DNA of 64,000 bases from Orobanche coerulescens (Eukaryota; Streptophyta; Magnoliopsida; Lamiales; Orobanchaceae), in assembly GCA_033398695.1 (NCBI GenBank), contig CM065811.1:73908001-73972000 (forward strand). Reading direction: 5' to 3'. Shown here piece after piece: positions 1-11,700 of the stretch. How positions within the stretch are numbered: the stretch's first letter is position 1; each line of letters starts with the position of its first letter. Below the pieces are notes generated by a model. It was not told the DNA's origin, did not search any database, and saw nothing but the letters and a program-made list of their open reading frames with translations. The position numbers and the translations under genes were made by a program.

Positions 1-129
1 AAGATGATTGAATTGGTAAGATCATTCATAAAGTTATGAACATGACATATAGACGGATAACGTACATTAATCACTGAGGAGTTCGTAAGTTTCATCACCG
101 TTAGAACAATCTGCTGCCCAGTAGTGAAG

Positions 130-365
130 CTGCCATGCACGCTTAGTGTACGCTAAGTTATGAAAATTAACGTGCGCTATCGGGCATGTTTAGCGTACGC
201 TACGCTTGAAACGTAATGTGCATTATATCATCAGACGAGTCAATCGACTGATCAGTGAGGTACTGACCGTGCATGGTTAGCGTATGCTAGGCTACGTATA
301 ATTGCATGCACTAACGAGTAGCCTTAACGTACGCTACATAAGGTACGTAGCATGCGTTAAGCAAG
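130..365. repeat. ACGTACGC/GCGTACGC palindromic motif array in LTR U3
   Basis: About six dispersed palindromic or near-palindromic units occur, for example TAGTGTACGCTAAG near 144, TAGCGTACGCTA at 191-202, a variant near 278-290 and TTAACGTACGCTAC at 324-337. Unit spacing is irregular at roughly 20-80 bp. The same kind of array recurs at six other places in this window. Confidence 0.75.
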
Positions 366-629
366 CCAGACAGATTTCATTTTAAGAACTTCCGACCGTA
401 ATTTGGATTGTTAGATGTTCGTTCGACTTGGGATGAATTCTATATTATTTATTTTGTTAAGGTTCGAGCTTAACATCGTGGTTGACCGAAGGGGACGACC
501 TTCGAGTGTTTTGATATTCGGGGAAGCTTTATTCTTGTCATCGAACCGAGGCAAGTACTTTAATTAGAATTGTTTATATTATGTCAGTAATATTGTGATT
601 GTATTATGTACATGTGTTGTGATTAAATG

Positions 630-770
630 TCCACCATGCGTTGATCAGACGGGAATCATCATGGGAATCTATAGTTGTGTGCGCTGGATCGTTGGACAGG
701 TAGTTCCACCATGCGTTGGTCCGACGGGATCATCATGGGAATCTATAGCTGTGTGCGTTGGATCATTGGA
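630..770 (+). repeat. Two-copy tandem repeat inside the LTR (75-bp period)
   Basis: TCCACCATGCGTTG begins at 630 and again, slightly changed, at 705. Both copies continue with an ATCATGGGAATCTATAG core and end in a GTGTGCG(C/T)TGGATC block. Short internal tandem repeats like this are common in plant Ty3/gypsy LTRs. Confidence 0.8.
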
Positions 771-1274
771 ATACCATCAGTATGTTGAGACTGTTATGAT
801 GTGATATGTGTGGTTGTTATTTCTTGTTGGAGAAACTTGTTATGATAATTGTTGATTACATCACTGTTGTATGATTATTGTACTAGTACTAGCATCGCTG
901 TGCTAACCCCTTCGGGGGTGAACATTTGTTTATGTTCAGGATCCAGGAGGGCGGGGAAACAACCACTGGAGCTGCATGAAGACGAGGGTGCAGAGTGATG
1001 TTCCGGCCGGGTTTATTGTTTGTTGTTGGTTATTTTAATAAGTACTCGAGTACGTCGTAATTTGTGATGTTTGGATTCCTGTGATGTACTAATATTCTAT
1101 ATTTGGATATTTGTATTCCCAGTATTGAACCGGAACTGTCGTATTGTATTTTCAGTGATTTCATAATTTGGTATTTGTCATTGTCTTTTCATTTATTTAG
1201 CCTTGTAAATTCTTATGTAAAGGATTTACGGCGCTGTAATATTCCTGAATATATCGGGGGTGTAACATCACCAA

Positions 1275-1822
1275 TGGCTAATTTAGGCATTGAAGTCTAT
1301 AAGTACCACTTCATATGGTATTCACTATACAACGACTTTAAGCAAAGCTTATATTCTTCAGATATCATTATCTTCATTATTGTTGTTGTAATCGAGCTTA
1401 ATTGATAAGAGTTCGAGTGTTTAATCCACTCAAACATACACGAGAGAAAAGAAAGGATTATAGATTTGATTCGGTGTTATTAGTATCGTGGATCCGGAAT
1501 TGTTAAAATCATAATCTAAATCCAAGTGAGGTTTGTCTAGTACCAATCGAAAGCTATAGGGGTTGATTCCTTGTCCGATAGAAAAGGAAAATAGTTTATC
1601 TTGGACCGACAAAAAGACAAGATTATAACTGTTTATATTGGACCGATAGAAGACAAGGTTGTAACGGTTTCCCTCGGACCAATAGAAGACAAGGCGAAAA
1701 GGTTTATCTTAAGCCTATAGAAAAGATATGCAGAGAGGATGTAGGCATATTTGGCCGAACCTCTATAAATCTTGCGTCGTTTATATTCCGCATTTTAAAT
1801 ACGCTTCCGCAATCGCAAAAGA
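1275..1822 (+). mobile_element. Degenerate LTR fragment related to the 35-39 kb TR-GAG element, inverted relative to it
   Basis: Read as the reverse complement, this stretch follows the LTR at 35196-36236 in order: the GCGGAAGCG block near 1805, the ATTTATAGAGGT block near 1765, the CCTACATCCTCTC block near 1740, repeated segments between pairs of 'accgat...gacaag' blocks, and the ATTACAACAACA block near 1385. Divergence is high and both ends are broken. It is an old relic of the same or a sister family in the opposite orientation. Confidence 0.65.
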
Positions 1823-1869
1823 GTTTAAAACTCTAATCCACGCTATTAACTTCCCTTCAAGTGGCGGTA

Positions 1870-3145
1870 CCAAACTCAACTATTATTGTGGACGAGGCGC
1901 TGATGGCGTGCAGACACTGCTTCAAAGCTCTTGATAGGAATTTTAGGGATGTTATGAGAATGCCGTTGGAAACTATTGCCTATGCCATTTTAAGGATTTG
2001 GTTGTACTTATTGGAGGTAATTTCTGGCACACCTTATCTTACCCGTCATTCCCAAATAGAGCAGGCATGATATTGTGCATGCTACCATAGTGCTTCAGTT
2101 GTGGGATGAGTGTCGTGTTGTGTCTTTAATTTAACGAGGAATATGCGACTCCAAGTACTTGATATGCTTGTATTCATATTATCGAGTTGGTTATCTAACT
2201 TTATTCATTATGCTTTTATTCATATTGTCGAGTTGGTCTAACTTTATTCTTTATGATTGTAATATTATTTGGTGTGTCTACTTTTTTTTAGGACGGTGCT
2301 TCTCCGTTTGATGCAAATAAGATTAGATAGTTTGGTGACGGAATATCGCTGATAGAGATGGGGTTGCTAGCGAGGAAATCGAAAAGGATGCTCACGTTAG
2401 CTTATGGGACGACATTGTTATATAAGATGTTGTCGATCATCGGTCTGCCATTGTGGAAAACATATCCATCTATTTTACACGGTATGTCTTGTCCAAATTT
2501 ATTCAGAATAAAGCCATACTCACCCAGTCTGCTGACATTATCGAAAGATTAATGATCACATGATGTCGAATATGCCCACTGAGTAGGTGGAATATCTTAG
2601 TTCCGATTGCCCTGAGAGATTGCCTTTGCAAAACGGAGGAGGATATGTCAGACCCGAAGAATGTATTTGCCATAAATTCCTTAACATAATAAAATATTCT
2701 AGGTTGACGAAAGGTTGACTGCTTGATCAAGTTGCTCACGAATATTGGTCAGGCGTGAGGTATGCGTAATGGAACGAGGATGATGGTTACTAGATTCAGG
2801 TAGCAAATAATCTAGGCATCACTGATTTTTGGTGAAGATAGATACTGTAATGTGTCGATTATATATATGATTATGGGTCCGCCAGATTTCACAAAATTCC
2901 CTATTAGCTTTCAAAGAATACAATTCCCATTAGCCATTTGCTTTGTAATGACTATAAACAAGAGTTAGAGACAATATCTTTCCCATGTAGCTCTCTATTT
3001 TCTCCAACTTGTCTTCACACATAGTTATATGTCCACGGTAACCAACAAGAAGGACTTAAAAGTTTCAACATGCTACATGGACAGCGAGACACACAATACG
3101 ATGTCTAATGTTGTGTGCAAAGAAGTGTTCGACAAATTTTGACGC
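1870..3145 (+). pseudogene. Decayed Helitron helicase (PIF1-like) remnant
   Basis: In shifting frames the sequence encodes pieces in the order expected of the C-terminal half of plant Helitron PIF1-type helicases. These are a DEA(L/P)MA..HCF.ALDRN.RDVM block (about 1885-1960), a degraded GG.F...LP block (about 2010-2050), an LTRNMRL-like block (about 2130), a KAILT...DIIER-like block (about 2510-2550), a LNIIKYS...NGTRMM.TR-like block (about 2680-2800) and a final FAMTINKS-type block with the VTNKK.LKV segment (about 2925-3065). Many stops and frameshifts interrupt it. No Helitron terminus (TC start or 3' hairpin plus CTRR) could be fixed. Family is inferred from remembered motif order. Confidence 0.6.
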
Positions 3146-3442
3146 ACTTTAAAAGTAATATTTTGTTAATTCAGAGTATACTCTAACTTCAAATAGTCTT
3201 AGTTTATTTGTATTATGTGAGTTAAAGTATTATTTTTTATTTTAATAGACAGTTTGCATCGAAGGGATCTCTTGTTTTAATAATATTTTATTATGGATTG
3301 ATCATATTTTACCAATTCAGCTCGATAACTATTATATTATTGGGATTATTTTCATTAATTATGGATAGTGTTTCTCCATTTTTAATGTTTAAATTAAACC
3401 ATCCATTTATATACTCGTTATCTCCTATGGATTCCAACCTAC
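3146..3442. other. AT-rich stretch with no recognisable feature
   Basis: No ORF, terminal repeats or similarity to other parts of the window was seen. It may be the remaining tail of the Helitron relic upstream. Confidence 0.4.
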
Positions 3443-3445
3443 TAA

Positions 3446-3837
3446 GAGCATCTCCAAGGGGAGAGAGCCCTTACCTATATTATTGCCACATGGACTGACT
3501 TAGGGGTTTAAGTTTAAAATCCTTGCTCCAACCATGCTTCTCATCCCCTAAAATTTTTAGGTGAGAGAAAACTCATCCCCTTAATTGAGGGTTCAATTTT
3601 GCTCCCCTATATCTGCCACACCATCTACCACTACCTTCATCCTCCATATTTACTAATTAAATATTAAAATTTACTTCAACCATCCTCCATTCTACTATTA
3701 AAGTATTATTTTTAAAATATAGGGAACCAATATAGGGGATACCATTGGAGTAAAATAATTTTTTGACCCCTTATATTTTAGGTATCCATTATTATATTAT
3801 ATTTTAGAGGGCCTAGGTGTTGTCCTTGGAAATGCCC
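3446..3837. mobile_element. PIF/Harbinger (Tourist-like) MITE
   Basis: The left end GAGCATCTCCAAGG and the right end CCTTGGAAATGCCC are imperfect terminal inverted repeats. They are flanked by a 3-bp TAA duplication at 3443-3445 and 3838-3840. The 392-bp interior is AT-rich and non-coding. The GAGCATCTCCAA terminus with a TWA target is typical of PIF/Harbinger-derived MITEs in plants. Confidence 0.7.
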
Positions 3838-3840
3838 TAA

Positions 3841-4255
3841 GGCTCCCCTGTTCTCTTTGCTGTTTTGAGGTCATTTTCTGTTTTTATTTTCGAAAATACT
3901 AAAAACGTGTTCTTTTTATCATTTTCGAAAATGCATTTTGGAAAACAAAAAAAATATTTGTACACAAAACGCAAAATGCCCAAAACCTCGTTTTGAGAGT
4001 TTTGTGTGTATTTCAACAAAAAATCTTCAAAATTCTCAAAATGCATTTTGAGTTTTTTTTTTGGATTATCCTAATTTGAAACTAAGTGTAAAATAAAGAT
4101 TTATGAATTTAATATTAATATTACAAAAAAAATATTTTGCAAAATAAATTTAACAGAACGCGTTTTCAGCATTTTTTAAAACAAAAATAAAAATAGAAAA
4201 ATACAAAACATTTTTCAAGAAAATACAAAATGAAATACAAACAGAACGTACCCTT
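3841..4255. mobile_element. Possible second AT-rich MITE with weak inverted termini
   Basis: The left end (GGCTCCCCTGTTCTC...) and the reverse complement of the right end (GGGTACGTTCTG...) are loosely similar and both lead into TTTTGT/TTTTC-rich stretches. No clear target-site duplication was found, so this is tentative. Confidence 0.3.
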
Positions 4256-4369
4256 AAGTTCGTCGATTTTGAGTTTATTCCTTTCAAAAAATAAAAATAA
4301 ATAACAAAAATGAATGAAAAGGAGGAAAAAAAAAGGAAAACATTGAAAAACAAAACGGACTCAACTAGT

Positions 4370-4382
4370 ATTCCTTTTTCTC
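4370..4382. repeat. SINE target-site duplication, left copy
   Basis: ATTCCTTTTTCTC matches 4618-4630 exactly. The pair brackets the SINE and marks a target-primed retrotransposition event. Confidence 0.85.
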
Positions 4383-4617
4383 TTTTTTTTTTTTTTTTTT
4401 ATGACCCAGGTTGAATCCTGGGGGTTGTAGGTCCGATCCCTCATTCCTACCCCGATTAAATTGCAGGTTATCGCCGGAATGGCCGGTTTTGAGGATCTTG
4501 TTGAATAAGCATCTGAGTTTAAATCGCGAAAGAAATAATCTCGCGAGGATTCGAACCCACGCTGCATGCCACCAGCGCGAAAGATATCCCTCCTTTGCCG
4601 CTTAGCTATGCCTGGGG
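4383..4617 (-). mobile_element. tRNA-derived SINE immediately upstream of RPN10
   Basis: Read on the minus strand, the element starts near 4617 with a tRNA-like head. This has an A-box-like TAGCTAAGCGG (about 4600) and a B-box-like GGGTTCGAATCCT (about 4550), spaced about as in tRNA genes. The body runs to a poly(A) tail seen as poly(T) at 4383-4400 on the plus strand. A perfect 13-bp duplication (4370-4382, 4618-4630) flanks it. The head does not fold into a full cloverleaf with an aminoacyl stem at both ends, so it is not a tRNA gene. The insertion lies 144 bp upstream of the RPN10 ATG. Confidence 0.8.
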
Positions 4618-4630
4618 ATTCCTTTTTCTC

Positions 4631-4760
4631 TTGAACAAGTATCTTTTATTCCCCTCCTCCAAGCAAACCCCAAATTCTCTCGAAACAAACCAATCCAGAT
4701 TTCTGCTACTCATTTTCATTTGTTTTGCTCTATTTTCTTTAGTATTTTTCTTTTGCAGTC
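4631..4760 (+). promoter_or_regulatory. RPN10 5' leader / proximal promoter region
   Basis: This 130-bp stretch between the SINE duplication and the ATG is pyrimidine-rich, as is common in plant leaders. It ends in TTTCTTTTGCAG followed by TC and the ATG. That could be a 3' splice site of a 5'-UTR intron, but no convincing donor was identified. No clear TATA box was seen. Transcription start cannot be placed without RNA data. Confidence 0.35.
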
Positions 4761-5684
4761 ATGGTGCTCGAGGTTTGCCCTTCATTCCGATTCTATCTCT
4801 CTCTCTGTGTGTGTGTGTGTATGTGTTTGTTCTTTTTAAATTAGGGTTTACGTTTTTGTCTTGCTGTTAATAGGCGACGATGATCTGCATCGACAACTCG
4901 GAGTGGACGAGGAACGGCGATTATTCTCCCAACCGATTCCATGCCCAATCCGACGCCGTTAACCTAATTTGTGGAGCTAAAACTCAAGTATTTTTCTTAT
5001 GACTTTATATTTATTTTGGTACTTAATATCATTAGGATTTGGTATTTCTGTACTCATACGTCTACTTTTCGTTAATTTGTATTTTGTTTTCATCTTAACC
5101 GTGGGAAGGCTTGTTCTGTTTGATTAGTTGTGCTGTTCTCTGTGTAGTCGAATCCGGAGAATACGGTGGGAGTTCTAACAATGGCTGGAAAGGGGGTTCG
5201 TGTATTGGTCACTCCGACCAGTGATCTTGGCAAGATCTTGGCCTGCATGCACGGTTGGATTTTTGTACTTGTTTCAACCATTTTAAGTGTCTTAATAATT
5301 GTGTAGTTTTGTGTTTAATGGAATTTTTTTTGTAATAACTAGAAAAATAGATATAAAAGATAAATATTGGCCTAAAGATTGAATGTTAATGGGTGGTTTC
5401 TCTTAAATATTTTTATAGTTCATGAGTTTGGTTTTAGAATGAAAGGAGACCAAACGAGATATTGGTTTATTACCATGATTGTCACTAGGCGACGCCTTTG
5501 CGGGTGGGCGGTTCAGCCAATCCGCCTGGAGGCTTCGCCTCGTGTGAAATCAAGCAACGCGAGCAGGTTGTTGATTAGGCATCACCAGTTGTATTAGGCG
5601 ATGCCTGGACTCCAGATTTGAGTCTTTTGAAAAAAACTTTCAACTTTCACCTGGGGGGGAGAGGGAGGGAGGGAGGGAGGGAGG

Positions 5685-5776
<92 letters not shown>

Positions 5777-8700
5777 GTGAGTGAGTGAGTGAGTGAGTGC
5801 CAGATCGGTGATGCACCAAAGAAAAAAAAAACCTAGTGCTGCGCTGTTGCTTTCTTTTCTTCTTATCTATTTCTCATTTCTGTTTTGCCTGCTTCTAGAA
5901 CAGTTTGTTTTTTTGGAACATTATTTATTCTCTGCCTTCTAAGGGTATACATAAATAATTATTAAATTGTATAAACAATTTTGTAATATGGCAGAATTGG
6001 TTTAATACTACATATATAGTACTCCCTCCGTCCGAGCCTAAGTGCCACATTTAAAAGAAAATTGGTGTACTTTGGGTGAATGATTGGATGCAATACATAG
6101 TGTAAGATTTGGAAGTATTGATGGTGAGTGCGTGATGTATATTAGAAAAGGTAAAATGTATTGATGGCGAGTGTGTGGTGGAAATAAAAATGTAAAAGGT
6201 GATGTTTGAATTGATTTGAGGTATTTAGTGAAATGTTGCACTTCTATAAGGACTTTTTTTTGGACCAAATGTTGCACTTCGGGTCGGCTGGATGGAGTAC
6301 TAAATTAGTATATTACTATAAATTTATAAATAATGCTCCCCTGTCCCGTTGAAAGCTTGGCAGGTGGTGTATATTTTCTGTATTTTAGGTAATGCTTGGT
6401 GTAAGCAATGATGATAAATGTGTGGTGGAGATCAAAAGTAAAAAGTATTGATGGTGAGTGTGTGGTGGAGATCAAAAAGTAAAAAGTGATTCTTTGATTT
6501 GATTGTGTAAAGTTGATAAATGTAAAACTTCTAAAGGGACAAAGAGAAGGGGTAACTGTAAACCTTTGAGTATAGGATGGAGAAAACGGAGGGAGTAGTA
6601 TCTTATTATATTATATATTATTACATATTTTTAGGCGCCTAATTAATAAATTATCGGGTTGAAGTTTGGTAGTCTAATATATATAAATATTAAATTATAT
6701 AAAAAATTTATGTGTCAAACTTTGTTCATTATATTCAATTTCTGTTTGATTGCATTGATTACTATATTAGTATACTATAATTTTATAAGTGATATATTAC
6801 TATATTATATTTATTATTTTTTATTGTACAAGTTATTTTATATACGGCATAATTTGTTTAATATATTCATTTTCTATTTTATTACATATATTACTACATT
6901 AATATATTACTATAATTTTATAAATATTATTTTACTATATTATATTTTACTACATATATTTAGGCGCTTAATTGTCACTTAGGCGCCTAGGCGGTAGGCT
7001 AGCGCCTCGTCCCACCTTGGCGCCATGATAACTTTGTCTATTATTTGTGTGAAAATATTAAGAAATTTAGTATACTGTGTTTTTGGTAAAAAATTGTGAG
7101 TTGTTTATTAGTCATTGGAAATTTTGTTGCAACTTGCAAGTAGTTTAGTTGTAGTATACAGGCTAATATCGTCTTGTGCATATATAGGTTTAGAGATAGG
7201 TGGTGAGATGAACTTAGCGGCTGGGATCCAGGTTGCACAGTTGGCCCTCAAACACCGTCAAAACAAGAAGCAACAACAAAGGATAATTGTATTTGCGGGA
7301 AGGTACAACTCACTAAGATATGTGCTCTTAAATAAAATTAGTGGTTGTTTTTATATATATAATTTCATGTATTATTTATGTTTTGTGATTTTTAGTCCTG
7401 TTAAGTATGACAAGAAGGTGCTAGAGTTGATTGGAAGAAAACTGAAAAAGAATAGTGTTGCTCTAGACATTGTAAACTTTGGTGAAGAAGATGATGAAAA
7501 GAAAGAGAAGCTTGAGGCATTGCTTGCTGCAGTAAATAACAATGACAGCAGTCATATTGTTCACGTTCCTCCTGGTCCAAGCGCTCTTTCAGATGTGCTT
7601 ATCAGGTTTATTTGTTGTTTCTGCATTATAGTCACTGTCAATTCACATTGTACCAAACCAATCATAAAAATTATATGTTTTCTTTTCCCTCTTCTCTGCA
7701 GTACCCCAATCTTTACCGGTGATGGAGAAGGGAGTAGTGGCTATGCAGCTGCTGCAGCTGTTTCTGGGTATGAATTTGGTGTGGATCCCAACTTGGATCC
7801 TGAACTAGCCCTTGCACTTCGAGTATCAATGGAAGAGGAGAGAGCAAGGCAAGAAGCAGCTGCAAAAGCTGCAGAAGAAGCTTCCAAACAGGGAAAAGGG
7901 GAACAACATTCCACTTCACAAGATGCAACAATGACCGAGAATGTGAACCCCGAGACTTCCGAACCTGAAGAAAAGACACATGAGCTAACGGTTGGATTCT
8001 CTTTTCTTTAATTAGCCCATCGACTTATAAACACTTGAGTGCAGGGTTTGGGCCATATAAGATCTTGCAAGCTGACTCATGAGTTTCCATAGAAACTTGT
8101 ATATTATGTCATTTGAATAGGCATATTTTTCTGCAAACATAAATTGAAACTTCTGGAACGATGAAGTATAGTTGTATGTACGTCCTGTTACATATGATTT
8201 TTATTTCCACAGGATCTTTTATTTAGCTTTATTTATTCAGTTTAGAATAAAGGGACTCACCGGCTTTTGTTTCGCAGCCCCAGTGTGTGGAGTCTAGTTA
8301 CTTTTGTTATTTACGTATAAGGTTCCAGTCATTTAGAGGCCTCGAAAGATTATTAAAAAACTTAAGGGGTGGATTAGCAGAAAGTTGAATCCAATTCTCC
8401 TTTTGAGGAAATTCCGCGCGATGAGCCTGAGCTAGGCTTCGCCTGTCAAGCTTGTTTCTTCTCTGTCTTACAGTTTAATTCATTTGATATATTCTCAGTT
8501 TTGCTCTCTCCGTACCCCACTGAATTTATCATGTTCTTAATCAACAACCATATCAGCATTGTGTATTTTTTTGTCACCCAAGTTTATAAGTTGTTGGTAT
8601 CGATGTCACATCGGTAGTATATTGATTAGGCCGAGTGTACTAGGTAATTTCTGGGTCTCTTATCCTGGATGTCGTGCTGCTGCACCCAATTTCTATTATT

Positions 8701-11700
8701 CTTATATTTAAAGAATATTTATGTTGTATTTGCTTTCTGTTAGAATTTGCAAGAGGCTTTCATGAAAAATTATGACCAGCTAAATAATTTGAAACGTCTA
8801 AGTAGTCTGTCTCACAAAGACACATTAAGGAAAATGGGAAAAGCTTGTGTAGATTCATTTGGTGCTTGATAAAGAGGATTTTGAATTGCCTGTTTCTATT
8901 GACATATTGAGAATGGGAAATCTGGATGAGAAGCCTGTGCGGAATCCATTTGGTGCTTGTTAAGAATTTTTTGATGTTTTCAGGAAGCCGTATTTTTCAT
9001 GCGATTTTCCTTAGATTTTTGGTAGGTCTCCTAATTGTATAAAATAGCATCAGAAGTAGGTATTTGTTGGTCCTAATAAAGATTCACATCATGTCCATTA
9101 ATTTTTTTATTGACCCAATTGTCCTACATGCTTTCTATTCCCTTTGCTTGTGCAAATTTTGTTCCTCTCTCTATTAGATAGTGCAACTTTCTGATGAAAG
9201 GCCTGATGCTGCTTTATTCATGTTCTATGACCTCTTATTCATGGTAATATATGAATACTTGAACTGCAGTTAACAGATGATATGTTCTTACAGGATGATG
9301 AGAATGCATTGTTACAGCAGGCTCTGGCTATGTCCATGGATGATTCTTCCTCCACTGTTGTGCGAGACACTGACATGCCTGATGCATCTGCTGATGATCA
9401 TGATTTGCAACTTGGTGAGAGCTTATGTTTATTAGCTAATATCTCATACTAACTGAGTGCTTGCTCAATCTGCTTATATTTCACCTGTGCCTCCGAGGAA
9501 CCTATCTGAAAAAAAAGGAAGAAAAAACAGTGCTTGTATATTGTTCTCGTCCCGGAAGCTCTCTATGTCCTAAATCTGTTATTGTTGTGTCCAGTGTAAT
9601 GTTTAAGTTGGTGGCCGGAAATGTTCATGTTGGGAGTTAGAGTCTTTAGGATGCTATAAAAGGTAAATTGGAGCCAAAAGTTTTGAATAGGTGGAGTACA
9701 TGCTGTTTGTACTTTCCTGTTGAGAGGATTTTTAATATTCCATTTTCCTATTGCATATTCTGGTTTTGTTTATTATTATGTTTTTTATAATAAAACGTAA
9801 AAGGAGAAATAACTTCAAATGATTATGACTGGTGCTTGCTTGAGTCGTCTAAGCATTTGATCTGCAACACACTTTGATAATATGGAAGTTCGTTTGTGTT
9901 ATTGTGGAATGGTTACACATTTTAGATGATAGATACAAAATTGAACAGTTTTAGAGATGAATTTAGAAGGGGGAATGACCCAAAGATACATTTCTAGTAA
10001 ATTTTTTCCCAGAAGACATTAACTTTAATATTCTTACCCAATACCAAGTCTTCTTTTACATGAGACACAATTAAAATAATAATACTTTAGATATTCCATT
10101 TATACCCTCACGTTTAAATTTGAAAATATAATGAGGCATTTTACACAGTGGATCATCAGCCGACCGCCGCCGTCCGGCAGACCGCCGCCGTCGGGCCGAC
10201 CGCCAACCGACAACCATTTTATTTTTTTAATTTTTTTTTCTGCCAGCGATCAACGATGAAAAGTACCGTTATATTACCAAGAGTATTCTGACCAGCTGAT
10301 AATTCATATTACCGACAGATATCTTAAATTACCATATGATAATAATATGCCGATGAGTACTTTTGACAGTCGGCAGCCACTTCCAATCACCATCAGCCAA
10401 TTTGTTAATAGAATTAACAATGGATAACTTATACCAATAGATATACTAAATTAAAACCAAAAAAACAGTTATTCATTGCTAAGTGGCAATTAGGGAATCT
10501 AAACCAGAAGAATCAACACACGATCTCCTTAACAGAACTAAGAATAGCACTCGCCATTCTCACATCGATCGTATCAATCCCATAAAATCCAACATCTTCG
10601 AACCGCGCTTCTTCCTGCACCAGCTCCACAAGCATCTGAACAAATTCTTGCTCCACAAGCCCCAGATTATTCACCTTCTCCTTCATCGGCCCATCTACGA
10701 ACGGGTTGCAGAACGGGTGGTCCTGCTCCGTCACGACCGGCAATGCGAGCTCCCAAATCATGTCGTGAACCGGAAGCGGGAAGTACAAATCTGTTGCTAG
10801 ATTCAGCTCGATGTTGGTCCTCTTTTCTCGCCGTGGACGGCTGGTTTCATCTCCTGCAAATGCAGGTCAGCATTGGAAACGATGGTCGTGCCGCAGCTCA
10901 CGCCGTAGAGATAGCACCGATCAAGTTTGCCGTGGCGGCGGATCCACAAATCCCTGTTTGCCGTGGGGAGAAATGAGAGAGTGGCCAAAAAAAAATCATA
11001 AGAACAGAAGGGAAGAGAAATGGATATCGTGTGAAAGGGAGAGAGAGTGAGAGAAGGGAGGAGGAGGTTGTGGGGAGGCTGAGGGAAAAATAGGGTTTTG
11101 TTTATATAGTAGGGGTGTTATAGGTATATTGTGTAAAAATTGTGTTTTAGGTAGTAAAAAAATTAAAGTTATTGTCTTCTTGGTAAAAGTGGGGTTTTAG
11201 TTTGTAGTGTTGGGTCATTTTCCCAATATATAACCATACTGACGCCTTTATCCGGATACACTATCTTCAGTTTCTTATCAATTTCAAACTATACCATTCT
11301 TCATATTTCTATCTACCACACTCCCCCTCTGTTTTCTGTATAAAAATGCAGTAAACCGTTTCAACATAATTCAGATGATCATCATTAAATCATCTAATGT
11401 ACATACATAACTAACTTCATGATTTGACACCACTAACATCAAATAAATACACTTGAAGTGTCGCATTATATGAAACATTTGACACTATCTGAAATTCGTC
11501 TTAACATGTATAGTTGTTAGACGTGGGCAGATGAAAAAGCAACTCTCCTTTAAAGCCCAAAGGCGGGCGACCTAGTGCCCCTTGGTCGCCTATGTTTAGT
11601 TTTTTTTTTTTTTCAAAACACTTTTAAAGTAGTTTTTATTTTTATGACAATTTAATTTTGTTAATTATTGAGTTTTTTGTGGATGGCTATATTTTCTTGT

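Larger units (their letters stand above)
1..1267 (+). mobile_element. 3' part of a Ty3/gypsy LTR (truncated by window edge)
   Basis: No retrotransposon ORF is present. The sequence ends in a GGGGGTGTAACA-like terminus near 1267, compatible with the TG...CA ends of the LTRs beginning TGTAATATCC at 18236, 19706 and 52888. Positions about 130-365 hold an array of TAGCGTACGCTA and TTAACGTACGCT type motifs like those in the LTRs near 19 kb and 27 kb. Positions 630-770 hold two copies of a 75-bp tandem repeat. The left end lies outside the window, so solo LTR versus 3' LTR cannot be decided. The family assignment is by architecture, not full alignment. Confidence 0.6.

Noticed and set aside
4540..4617. 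tRNA-like sequence with A-box and B-box
   Set aside because: It sits at the head of an element with a poly(A) tail and a 13-bp TSD, and I could not pair a full aminoacyl stem, so it is called a SINE rather than a tRNA gene.
7115..8011. A single 298-codon open frame
   Set aside because: It reads through introns 4 and 5 of RPN10. Splice sites and the conserved protein show it is three separate exons.
10483..10976. Plus-strand ORFs in the Pack-MULE
   Set aside because: They are shadows of the minus-strand carboxylesterase fragment, whose motifs are recognisable only on the minus strand.
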